From: JAYPHU01 sp038127535
GTDB taxonomy: Bacteria > Pseudomonadota > Alphaproteobacteria > Rhodospirillales > UBA2165
Length of the DNA: 64,000 bases
Direction of reading: 5' to 3'
NCBI GenBank assembly: GCA_038127535.1
Contig: JAYPHU010000010.1
Location: 1 to 64,000, forward strand
The translations under genes were made by a program, and so were the position numbers. The notes under the pieces were generated by a model, which worked only from the letters and a program-made list of their open reading frames with translations, searched no databases and was not told the DNA's origin. This document shows, one piece after another, positions 54,128 through 62,556 of this stretch; within the stretch, counting starts at the first letter, position 1; each line of letters starts with the position of its first letter.

Positions 54128-56054
54128 TCAAAATGACCTTCAGAACGTCGCCCGATTGACTTTTTTCCCATCCCTCCTTGAACTCTGAAAGCGGCATTGA
54201 ACATTCGAAATAGGGGGCAAGATCCAATTCAGCGAGAAGACCAATTGCTTCTAAGAAATCTTCCCTTGCGCTTCCAACGGACCCGACCACTGCCTTGTCG
54301 TATGCCGCAATCGTTTCAAAAGAGAACTCGGTTGGCCCGTAGGGAAGGCCGAGAAGCAAATGTGTCGATCCCGCCCGCGTCGCGCGCAAGCAATTTTCCA
54401 ATGCGTCCCGGCTTCCCGTCACCTCGACTATGACGTCGAATTCGGAAAGGTCACCGATATCGTCATGGGTTGTGATGTTTGCACCGGCGATTTTCGCTAA
54501 GCGTGCCGGGTTCCGGTCGACGGCCGCAACCGAATGTCCGCGATGAGCGAGAACCTTGGCAACCAAATGGCCGAGCGGACCGGCCCCGACAACGGCACAT
54601 TTTTTTGGACAGGTTTCCAGCACCCATCCGATCCGGCGCAATCCTTTCAGGACAACCGCCAACGGTTCCGTCAACGCCGCGAGCCGAAGATCTAAATCGG
54701 ACGGCAAGCGGTGCACGAAACGGGCCGGCGTCATGACATAGTCAGCGTAGGCTCCATTTCGGCGCATGACGCCGATCTCCGCGCGGTCCGGACAAGCAAT
54801 ATTGTTGCCACTGCGGCAATAACGGCAATTTCCGCAACTTTGTATGGGCTCGACGACAACTCGGTCACCCTCGTTCAAATCCTTTACGTTCATACCCACT
54901 GCTACAATTCGTCCAGAGAATTCGTGACCTGGGACGATCGGGAATCCGGCTAAACCGTCATCAAAATAGCCCAAAGATCCGTCGGCAACCTCAAGGTCCG
55001 TGGCGCACACGGCAACATGTGCGACCTGTATCAACACGGATGATGGGGTTAATTCCTCAACGGTATAGGGCTCTAACCTTGCTTCGCCAGGACCGCGAAT
55101 AACGACGGCATGGGCCGGCCGGTCGAAGAGAAGTTCATGACGTTCGTTTTTGGTCATTACGGTATGCTTTTCAAGCGCGCCTTTGACCGAACCGGCGTTC
55201 TTATGAAATCGAAAATAAAGAACTTCGCGAAACCGCTGCATGCGCGTCAATCGTCCGGTCACGGGATTGCCGGTGGATTTAAAAGCCGCAACCAAATCAG
55301 CCAGAGTCATTCCGAATTCTCGGATCAGGAGCTTTGGAATATGACGGCGCCCAGTGGCCCCGAATAAACGGGCACTGACAGCCTCGCGAAAATAGCGGCG
55401 CCGGATTTGGGCCCAGCTCTCTTCATGTATATGTTCGATCGCCGCGCGCGGTTCATATAAAACCCTATATCCCCTGTCGATCCAGTGCGTCGCCCATTCA
55501 ATATCCTCGAGCCCCAATAATGCTTCGTCAAACCCGCGCTCAAGCCATAGATCACGCCGGATCGCGGAATTCGCATTATTGACGAACAAATGCCCTCGTT
55601 TTTCTTCCCTGGGGACCGGTCCGAAAACCCGTTCGAAGTCTTCCGCTTCCGAGAAGCGAGAACTTGGCACCCCCTTCTGCCGCCCATACGTCATCGCAAC
55701 AGTCACATCATTTTTCATCGGCGCGATCAGTGTTTCCAGCCAATCGTCACCGTCGGGAATAGTGTGAGCTGAAACGATCACCGCGTACTGCCCTCGCGCT
55801 TCCCGGAGCCCCACGTTCAGCGAATAACCGAAGGTAAAATCTTCACTGCTGATCCGCAACAACCGATCCGCCCGCTCGGAGGCGATGCGGCGCGTATCGT
55901 CGTAGGATCCAGAGTCCACGGCAATTACCTCGAAATCACGGTAAGTCTGCCGGTCGAACGCATCGAACAAGGCCGGTAAATGCCGGGCCTCATTGAACGC
56001 ACGCACGATAATCGAGGTCTCGATCTGATCGCCCGAACTTGTTTTAACGTCCAT
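54117..56054 (-). CDS. Fusion of GT2 glycosyltransferase and zinc-type medium-chain dehydrogenase
   Basis: A 645-residue two-domain protein. Residues 10-285 are a GT2 domain: SIIVRAFNEARHLP, AVDSGSYDDTRRIA and GLEDIEWATHWIDRG. Residues 315-640 are a zinc-dependent medium-chain dehydrogenase: VCATDLEV, GHEFSGRIVAVG, the structural-zinc CGNCRYCRSGNNIAC, a VVGAGPLGHLVAKV NAD motif and VVGSVGSAREDF. The frame is continuous with no sign of a sequencing join. A dehydrogenase fused to a glycosyltransferase suggests that oxidation of a sugar donor or aglycone is coupled to transfer. Its ATG overlaps the upstream 2-hydroxyacid dehydrogenase stop by one base. Confidence 0.85.
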   Translation of the reverse strand: MDVKTSSGDQIETSIIVRAFNEARHLPALFDAFDRQTYRDFEVIAVDSGSYDDTRRIASERADRLLRISSEDFTFGYSLNVGLREARGQYAVIVSAHTIPDGDDWLETLIAPMKNDVTVAMTYGRQKGVPSSRFSEAEDFERVFGPVPREEKRGHLFVNNANSAIRRDLWLERGFDEALLGLEDIEWATHWIDRGYRVLYEPRAAIEHIHEESWAQIRRRYFREAVSARLFGATGRRHIPKLLIREFGMTLADLVAAFKSTGNPVTGRLTRMQRFREVLYFRFHKNAGSVKGALEKHTVMTKNERHELLFDRPAHAVVIRGPGEARLEPYTVEELTPSSVLIQVAHVAVCATDLEVADGSLGYFDDGLAGFPIVPGHEFSGRIVAVGMNVKDLNEGDRVVVEPIQSCGNCRYCRSGNNIACPDRAEIGVMRRNGAYADYVMTPARFVHRLPSDLDLRLAALTEPLAVVLKGLRRIGWVLETCPKKCAVVGAGPLGHLVAKVLAHRGHSVAAVDRNPARLAKIAGANITTHDDIGDLSEFDVIVEVTGSRDALENCLRATRAGSTHLLLGLPYGPTEFSFETIAAYDKAVVGSVGSAREDFLEAIGLLAELDLAPYFECSMPLSEFKEGWEKSQSGDVLKVILNVA

Positions 56055-56995
56055 TATGGTGAATCTTTTAGGACGGCTACCAATTGATCGATGGTGCTAC
56101 GATGGACGTTATTCCAGGCACGCGGACTGGAATTGCTGTTATGGGGCGCTAGCATCACGTTATCCATCGACCTAAGCGGACTGTCGGCGGGCAATGGTTC
56201 GTCTTCAAACACATCGAGCCCAACGCCACCAATTTCGCCAGACTTAAGCGCAGCCACCAATGCCGACTCATCCACAACCGGGCCGCGCGCAGTATTGATC
56301 ATCACGGCGGTCGATTTCATACGGCGAAATTGGTCGTGACTTAATAGATGATGCGAGGTTTCGTTAAGATCGCAGTTAACACTGATGAAGTCGGATTCCG
56401 CAAGCAAATGATCCAAACTGGTCATTTGAACGCCCAGTTCCGTTTGCTGATGCCGATCGATCTCCCGAATATCGGTTCCCCGCAATTCAAAACCAAAGCC
56501 TCTTGCGCGCCTCAAAACCGCCGAACCAACGTCTCCGACACCAATAACACCCAAAACCGATTCATTCAGCGCTCGGCCCGGCAATTTGTCCCAAACGCCG
56601 TTTTTCATCATGCGGTCCATCCAGGGCAAGCGCCGAGCGAAGCATAGGATATACCCCATAACCGAGTCGGCGACTGGCTGAGAAAAGGCGTTCGGTGTCC
56701 GGCAAACTCGAATACCGCGGCGTTCAGCCTCTTCTGACGCGATCGAATCAATTCCGGTACCCCATTTGGCAATAACTTTTAGCTTGGGCGCCGCATCGAG
56801 AACGCGCTCGGTTATTCGGTCGTCACCACATATGATGCCGTCCATGTCGCCGACAACGGCAAGCAAATCGTGTTCTTCGAGACGCTCTTCGACGTCGGCT
56901 GTGGTTACTTTGATATCGTGAGCCGCAAATTCTTCGGCGAATTGACCGACAACGGGCAGTAGATAGGGCGCGCTAATTAAAACATTCCAGGTCAA
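56054..56995 (-). CDS. D-isomer-specific 2-hydroxyacid dehydrogenase
   Basis: A 313-residue NAD-dependent dehydrogenase of the PGDH/D-2-hydroxyacid type. It has VIGVGDVGSAVLRRA and the catalytic Arg in INTARGPVVDE, Glu in GLDVFEDEPLP, and His in MLAPHNSNSS (where PGDH has PHIGGST). In a locus with a KdsB-like synthetase it may make or reduce a keto acid for a 3-deoxy or ulosonic acid sugar, or for a hydroxyacid substituent. It starts with TTG overlapping the KdsB-like stop by four bases. Glyoxylate/hydroxypyruvate reductase is the alternative. Confidence 0.84.
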   Translation of the reverse strand: MTWNVLISAPYLLPVVGQFAEEFAAHDIKVTTADVEERLEEHDLLAVVGDMDGIICGDDRITERVLDAAPKLKVIAKWGTGIDSIASEEAERRGIRVCRTPNAFSQPVADSVMGYILCFARRLPWMDRMMKNGVWDKLPGRALNESVLGVIGVGDVGSAVLRRARGFGFELRGTDIREIDRHQQTELGVQMTSLDHLLAESDFISVNCDLNETSHHLLSHDQFRRMKSTAVMINTARGPVVDESALVAALKSGEIGGVGLDVFEDEPLPADSPLRSMDNVMLAPHNSNSSPRAWNNVHRSTIDQLVAVLKDSP

Positions 56996-57765
56996 GAGTT
57001 CTTTTCTCCGGCTTCAAGATATTCCGCACACAATGGATCTGACCTCATCAGAGTTTCAACGCGGGTCAGGTCGGACGGAGTGTCGACGGCGAAGGTAGAA
57101 AACGACGTTTCAACCATATGGACCCGCACACCGTTTTCAATGAATCTCAGCATGTCTATGGATTCGGATATTTCCAGCGGGGTCGGTGCCAGGGAGGCAA
57201 AGTTTTCGAGGGCGTTTCGCCGGAACGGCATGATGCAGACCTGTTTGTAAGCGGGAATCTCCTTAAAGGCCGCCTTGCCCGGATGAGGTATGGCCGAGCG
57301 CGACATGTACAAGGCGCGCCCGTCTAATCCGGTGACGACCTTAATCGTATTAGGATCGCGCCATTCTTCCTCCGATTCGATCTTCTTCATTAGGTTGACA
57401 CAGGGTATCGAAGAGTCGCCGGTCATCGCCGCAACAGCCGCGTCTATCATATCGGGGTGAACCATTGGTTCATCACCCTGCACCATGACGGCGATTTCGG
57501 CGTCTAAACTCTCCATCGCTTCGGCGATGCGGTCGCTAGCCCGTTCGTGTCGATCCGAGGTCATACTGTACTGTCCGCCAAACCGCTCAACAGCTTGGCA
57601 GATTTCGGTATCACAGGTGGCAACATAAACGCCGGACAACGACTTGCACATGGCGGTTCGATGATAAACGTGCTCGATCATGCTGAGCCCTAGGATCGGT
57701 GCCAGCGGCTTGCCCGGAAACCGCGAAGATCCCATGCGCGCAGGTAGGATGGCGACTGTGGACAT
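56992..57765 (-). CDS. KdsB-like cytidylyltransferase (paralogue 2)
   Basis: 257 residues, as long as paralogue 1. Motifs are ILPARMGSSRFPGKPL, ATCDTEI, MVQGDEPM, and HERASDR in place of HxSGTDR. It would transfer CMP from CTP to a sugar acid or related acid. Neighbouring D-2-hydroxyacid dehydrogenase (TTGA overlap) and dehydrogenase-GT fusion point to an unusual hydroxyacid or keto acid donor. The ATG at 57765 is preceded by AGAGGA; earlier in-frame codons lie inside the upstream gene. Confidence 0.8.
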   Translation of the reverse strand: MSTVAILPARMGSSRFPGKPLAPILGLSMIEHVYHRTAMCKSLSGVYVATCDTEICQAVERFGGQYSMTSDRHERASDRIAEAMESLDAEIAVMVQGDEPMVHPDMIDAAVAAMTGDSSIPCVNLMKKIESEEEWRDPNTIKVVTGLDGRALYMSRSAIPHPGKAAFKEIPAYKQVCIMPFRRNALENFASLAPTPLEISESIDMLRFIENGVRVHMVETSFSTFAVDTPSDLTRVETLMRSDPLCAEYLEAGEKNS

Positions 57766-57770
57766 AATAT

Positions 57771-59705
57771 TTATTCCTCTGCGGTCGACATGAGGTTGGA
57801 GACGACCTCCCACGTACGGCGCGCCGGATTCGGAATTTCTCCAAGCGCTGCGTGGTTTTCTATCAAGGCGCCAAAATCTGGAAAATGCTCCGATTTGACC
57901 GCTTCGGCGATTTCATCCACGTCTTCATAAAACGAGCTATCCGCAAGATAATCACGATTGACTGCACTGTGTTTAAAAACGACCGGAAAATACGGTTTTC
58001 CCGCACCGAGAACCTCGATCATTGCGGCTGATACCGCGGGGCCGATTGCGATATCGGCCCAGGCAAGAGATTCCGAAAACGGTTCATCTTTCCGGATGTT
58101 GATGTCTAAATCATAGTAATCGGCGATCGTAGCGTAATAGGCTTGGTTATAAGGGCCTGGATGGATTTTCAACTGAATCTCATATTCGCCGCTTTCAAAA
58201 AGTTTGCGGACCAAGTTAACCGTAAAGTCGTACTGCATGGCCTGTGGACACAAGTGATCTTCACCAGTTGGAACAAATTGCAGAAGGAGAATGCGTTTTA
58301 CCTGGTCAGGTTCCATCGCTTGATAGCCGGCGCTAACCGCCAAGGGATTTCCTGTTCTAATTTGGCCAACCGGCGAGCCCATATTGTCGAGCCATTTTTC
58401 GTTTGCAATGCCCCAGGTAAAAAACCAATCGATCGGAGAGGTGACGCGGGAATCAGCGCCGAGAATACTCATTTTGACGTCTTGGATATATTGCCCGTGC
58501 CAAGTTGCAATGGTCTTTATGCCTAATTTCCTCCCTACGGTATAAAGAATGTGCCCCAAATAATAATCGAGTCCGTCTGACAAAAGCATCCGCGGTTGAA
58601 GCATATTTAATAGGGATTCGATATGCTTAACTTCACGTGCCATTTCCCCCAAGCGGCCCGTGGATATGATATTTTTGATCGCGTATTCAAGGATCAGCTT
58701 GAAACGATCGTCTTTTGGCCTATCTGCTAACCGGGTCAATTCTTGCTCGATCACGAGGACCCGCGCTTGATCGCCTTTGGTAAGGTTGGGTATTGATGAA
58801 TTAATTGGAACCACACCGCGAATTAGGTTCCGAAAGGTCCACCGCCACTTCAATTTGTTCGGCAGCCAAGGAGCATAAATGCATGCAAAAAAGTCGCTTT
58901 GATCAAAGGCCGAGATAAGTGGCATTGAAGTAAGCTGGGTGGAGGCAACCAAAATACGTGGCTTAGTCGGATTTATGGATAACCGAAGGCGTCCCACAAT
59001 ACCCCAAATTGTGACCAAAGAAGACTGCAGGCCATTAATAAACGTGTTTTTCAGTTTTGGTTTTGCGGGCGGTCTCCATTTGTAGTCTGCCGAAAACGGG
59101 AGGTTGGGATCGTCATCATCCGGCGGATCGCTCGCATCTATTGTTTCGATTGAATGGCGATCCGACACCGTTTCTACCAATTCCAACCTGGCTTTTGTAT
59201 CGAGGAGGTTATGCTCAGCACGAAAATCGACAAATATAATTTGGCGGGGTGAATAACGAGCGATCATGGTTTCGAGCGCTCTCACCAATCGATCGTATTC
59301 CTGGTTGATGAGGGAAATTTCCCTTGAAAACCTCGCTCCTAAAGATACACCCCGGAACTCGGTCGGATCAGGTCCATCCGAATAGAGCCAATCATTGACC
59401 TTCACAAACATATCGGAACGCTGGTCCAAATCGGCACGATTTATACTTTCTGCCTCGTAGTGAACGCAGTGGCGGCCTTCGGCAATCGCCTGCTGCCAAA
59501 GAAGCCACCCATGCGCGACCAGCAAGATACTGTCATCGAATGGATCAAACTTGGAGAAATGCCGAGGGTGCGACACCAACGCCAAGCATGAGTAACGTTC
59601 TCGCATATAATCCGGGTTCTGGCCGAATTGGTACAGAACAGGTTTACTTCGACTACTCGTATCGATGAGTGATCGCTGTGCATTCCCGACCGAATCGTTT
59701 TTCAT
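57771..59705 (-). CDS. Unknown large protein, GT-B-like (capsule/sialyltransferase-type)
   Basis: About 644 residues; family not firmly recognised. The N-terminal 200 residues have a Rossmann-like start (HFSKFDPFDDSILLVAHGW). The C-terminal half shows a helix/strand TIATWHGQYIQDVKM, LQLKIHPGPYNQAYY, and WADIAIGPAVSAAMIEVLGAGKPYF, resembling the acceptor and CMP/UDP-sugar sides of surface-carbohydrate GT-B enzymes. No membrane segment is evident. Since CMP-sugar synthetases flank it (56992 and 62557), it may use a CMP-activated donor. ATG 59705 is chosen over an upstream TTG; neither has a strong ribosome binding site. Confidence 0.55.
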   Translation of the reverse strand: MKNDSVGNAQRSLIDTSSRSKPVLYQFGQNPDYMRERYSCLALVSHPRHFSKFDPFDDSILLVAHGWLLWQQAIAEGRHCVHYEAESINRADLDQRSDMFVKVNDWLYSDGPDPTEFRGVSLGARFSREISLINQEYDRLVRALETMIARYSPRQIIFVDFRAEHNLLDTKARLELVETVSDRHSIETIDASDPPDDDDPNLPFSADYKWRPPAKPKLKNTFINGLQSSLVTIWGIVGRLRLSINPTKPRILVASTQLTSMPLISAFDQSDFFACIYAPWLPNKLKWRWTFRNLIRGVVPINSSIPNLTKGDQARVLVIEQELTRLADRPKDDRFKLILEYAIKNIISTGRLGEMAREVKHIESLLNMLQPRMLLSDGLDYYLGHILYTVGRKLGIKTIATWHGQYIQDVKMSILGADSRVTSPIDWFFTWGIANEKWLDNMGSPVGQIRTGNPLAVSAGYQAMEPDQVKRILLLQFVPTGEDHLCPQAMQYDFTVNLVRKLFESGEYEIQLKIHPGPYNQAYYATIADYYDLDINIRKDEPFSESLAWADIAIGPAVSAAMIEVLGAGKPYFPVVFKHSAVNRDYLADSSFYEDVDEIAEAVKSEHFPDFGALIENHAALGEIPNPARRTWEVVSNLMSTAEE

Positions 59706-59759
59706 GAACAAATAGGGAGTCGGCTCAATTTAATCCGGAATCGGCGACTCCGCGAGAAT

Positions 59760-61259
59760 TTAGGTATTGCCTTTATTATTGGCATTCCAAATACGTTCAT
59801 ACTCATTGATCCTGCGGATATCCCGCTTGACCATCATTTCCCGCAAACCGACGAGTTCAACGGCATTGAAATTGCGTGATATCGTTGCGGATATAGATGT
59901 AGCATCGCCGAGATCGAGGATAAATGCCTCAAGATTACCTTCATACTGCCGCTCGATATCCTTACGAAATACGGTAAACCATTCTGAACCAGGGTAAGGC
60001 GTTGCGAAATGCGGCTTTACCATTATTCCGAGAACGTCCCAAGCCTCCATATTTAGGCGAATTGACTCGAAATCTTCGTCCGGAAACCCAATAATTTGAT
60101 TTGGGATCGGACGGATTCCAGATTCCAGCGTCCAAAAGAAACTACGGAAATTCGAATCCCTGGACGCCCCTTTTCCAATGGTTTTTAAAACATGAGGCGC
60201 AAACGACTCGTAACCATAAACCAGATGCGAGCAGCCAGCTTCTCGCATAATTTTTAATATTTCTTGCGTGCAAAGCGTAGCATGGCTGGTTCCTCCCCAA
60301 TGAACACCGTCCCAGGTTCCGTCTTTATTCTTTTTTGGCGCCAATTCGTATTCGTGCCATAAACGGCATATCTCCTTGAGCCACGTTCTCCCTGAAAATT
60401 TGTCCATTGTCATTAAATTTTCGTCGAGAAAACCAATAAAATCGACCTTGTACTTGTCGCGCATGTGTCGCGCCATACGAACGACATATTCCGGACTGTG
60501 ATAGCGAATGGTCCGGGTATAATTTCCTGGCCGATCGAAGACGACGGAAACTTTCCCGTTTTTGTTTTCTTCGTAATGCATGTCGCCGGCGATTCCCAAA
60601 TGATAACAGAAGCGGCAAATCAACGAACAGCCATACGAAGCGTTTATGTCCAACCGCCGCTTCGATAACATTCCTTCTTCGGAGTAAAGTGCTTCACTAT
60701 TCTTAAAATAAACTTCCTCAAGGGGGAACAGATCCCATGCCGGATACGGCAACTGGTCGAGATCATCAATCAATTGACGTTGCGGCGATATCGCAGTCTC
60801 ACCTTTTGGAAGACGCGAAATCGTGCCATTGATTTTACGCCAATCCGGTTTTCCGGAGTCTACGGCCTCGAGAATTTCAGGAAAGGTTTCGAAGGCTTCA
60901 CCTATCACTCCAACGTCTACCTCGGGAAGCCAAGACATCATTTCATATGGCAATGATGTCAAAATTCCTCCGCCCAGCACAATCAGTGCCTTGGGGCAAA
61001 CGGTGCGGGCGATACGGACGATCTTTTTCACAGATCCATAGGCTGTAGTAATCCCGCCGAGCGCAATAACCTCCCATTCGTCCGCGGCCAGAACTTCCTC
61101 GATAACGCTGTCCTTTTCGCGCCAGGCGTTGTGGTCATAAACTTGGACAAGGTGCCCCCGATCCACTGAAATGGCCGCCAACAGGGCGATTCCATAGGGA
61201 ACATGTCTCGGAACATCTTCTTCCCGGACCAGTGGATTAATAAAAAGAACTTTTACCAT
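59760..61259 (-). CDS. Radical SAM protein with N-terminal B12-binding-like domain (second)
   Basis: 499 residues. The N-terminal 150 residues resemble a cobalamin-binding domain (NPLVREEDVPRHVPYGIALLAA; VLGGGILTSLPYEM), without a clear DxHxxG ligand. The radical SAM motif is GCSLICRFC near residue 214, followed by GFLDENLMT and a YGYESFAPHVLKTIGKG segment. The domain order is that of B12-type radical SAM methylases and cyclases (COG1032). The substrate is not known; this is the second such enzyme in the locus and is not closely similar to the first at 22958-24679. Confidence 0.83.
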   Translation of the reverse strand: MVKVLFINPLVREEDVPRHVPYGIALLAAISVDRGHLVQVYDHNAWREKDSVIEEVLAADEWEVIALGGITTAYGSVKKIVRIARTVCPKALIVLGGGILTSLPYEMMSWLPEVDVGVIGEAFETFPEILEAVDSGKPDWRKINGTISRLPKGETAISPQRQLIDDLDQLPYPAWDLFPLEEVYFKNSEALYSEEGMLSKRRLDINASYGCSLICRFCYHLGIAGDMHYEENKNGKVSVVFDRPGNYTRTIRYHSPEYVVRMARHMRDKYKVDFIGFLDENLMTMDKFSGRTWLKEICRLWHEYELAPKKNKDGTWDGVHWGGTSHATLCTQEILKIMREAGCSHLVYGYESFAPHVLKTIGKGASRDSNFRSFFWTLESGIRPIPNQIIGFPDEDFESIRLNMEAWDVLGIMVKPHFATPYPGSEWFTVFRKDIERQYEGNLEAFILDLGDATSISATISRNFNAVELVGLREMMVKRDIRRINEYERIWNANNKGNT

Positions 61260-61289
61260 TTTAAACTCTGCCTCTTTTTATGCTTTTTC

Positions 61290-62333
61290 CTATCCGTGGC
61301 TACTCAGAAAGTCTTCCAGCGGCTGAAAATTGATGTGTTCACCAAAAAGAATGCCTCCACCGGTACAATTGTAAGTAAGGCTTTCCGACTCCGCTGCCAT
61401 CTCTAAAAAACACTCCCGATACCACATATAGGCGGGATCGGTATAAAACCATGTATCGATATGAGGATTGTGAACCCACATGAAAATTGAATCCAATTCC
61501 GCTTCACCGACCAGATCGACGGCCTCATGATAGTATTGGGTCGCCGTATAAGGCGTATCAGAGTAGTACGAGAAATCCATCCCCGTTAGAGCAACGTGCT
61601 TTATTCCGAGCACTTCACACGCGATCATCCAACTTGCGGCACCAACATTGCCGCCCGCGTTTATGCATGGAAGCTTATTGAGACGATATAGCTCTCGCGT
61701 AACGCTGGTCTGCTCATCCGGGTCATCAAGCATCGGGTTCCACCAAAATATTTGCATTCCAGCCCGCACCACCCGCCGAATTACTTGGTCAGACGTGCAG
61801 CTGGCGAGAGCTATCCGCATATCCCCAGCGTTTCGATCGATCAATTCAATCATTTCGCGGTTTGTTTCCAATTCACGAGCGAATCCCGTATCCATATCTT
61901 GCCGACGGTAATAGTCGTCCTGTTCGATCATGTCCTGAGTTAATTCCGGATCACCAAACCATCGGATAATACGCCCGGGAAGCGGATCAACCGAAACGAC
62001 CAAATCAGGCATAACGTCGTTTTGGAGACAATAACGCATCGCACTTTCCGTCGCGATTATCGCCCCGCCATAGTCAACCTTCTTAATCGCCTTTATTGGA
62101 TCCTGGTGACGGATACTTGGACCGGCAGCAATAATAACGGCGCTGTCTTTCGGCTTAAATTTTTGTCCCTTCAGCGCCGCGATCGATCTACCGTTTTCCA
62201 GATAGCGTACGTTAGCGCGCGCATTTGTTAGGGAACGGTCGCGAATCCGGTCAGCCGTCATGTTCTCCATGTTTTCGACCAACCGACGGCCAACGTCGCC
62301 GTGTTTAACCGGCGGCGTAACTGAGCTATTCAT
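61290..62333 (-). CDS. DUF115 / Maf-like glycosyltransferase-associated protein
   Basis: A 347-residue protein of the DUF115/MptE-like group, related to flagellin-modifying Maf proteins. It has SAVIIAAGPSIRHQDP near residue 85, ATESAMRYCL, VVSVDPLPG, NAGGNVGAASWMIACEVLG near residue 225 and a TGMDFSYY motif. Maf homologues transfer pseudaminic or legionaminic acid from CMP donors; bacterial DUF115 proteins of this size often sit with CMP-nonulosonate genes. A NeuA-like gene is next but one upstream, which supports that role. Transfer to polysaccharide rather than flagellin is possible. Confidence 0.78.
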   Translation of the reverse strand: MNSSVTPPVKHGDVGRRLVENMENMTADRIRDRSLTNARANVRYLENGRSIAALKGQKFKPKDSAVIIAAGPSIRHQDPIKAIKKVDYGGAIIATESAMRYCLQNDVMPDLVVSVDPLPGRIIRWFGDPELTQDMIEQDDYYRRQDMDTGFARELETNREMIELIDRNAGDMRIALASCTSDQVIRRVVRAGMQIFWWNPMLDDPDEQTSVTRELYRLNKLPCINAGGNVGAASWMIACEVLGIKHVALTGMDFSYYSDTPYTATQYYHEAVDLVGEAELDSIFMWVHNPHIDTWFYTDPAYMWYRECFLEMAAESESLTYNCTGGGILFGEHINFQPLEDFLSSHG

Positions 62334-62356
62334 CGCTCGAAGCTGTTCGATAGAAG

Positions 62357-62527
62357 TTAATTATCGTCAAGATTCCATTTCACTTTTTTCTTCGAAACGA
62401 ACGCGATACTACCACCAAGCCTTTTCATAGCTCTTCTTTCAAACTCCTCTTCGAGATCGGACGCGTCTCCTTTGCTAGTCGAAACCTTTTTTTTCGGTTC
62501 GAAATTTCCCTTTAAAACATCTGACAT
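62357..62527 (-). CDS. Small basic/acidic protein, 56 residues, unknown
   Basis: A short open frame between the DUF115 and NeuA-like genes. It begins MSDVLKGNFEPKKK, has a central charged helix-like part (DLEEEFERRAMKRLGGS), and ends KKKVKWNLDDN. It is supported by an AAGGAA ribosome binding site about seven bases before the ATG, by spacing of 29 and 23 bases to its neighbours, and by matching direction. It has no membrane segment or cysteine. It could be a carrier, adaptor or regulatory subunit for the Maf-like protein. No family recognised. Confidence 0.6.
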   Translation of the reverse strand: MSDVLKGNFEPKKKVSTSKGDASDLEEEFERRAMKRLGGSIAFVSKKKVKWNLDDN

Positions 62528-62556
62528 TTCTCGGTTCCTTTTATCTATTGAGCGGA

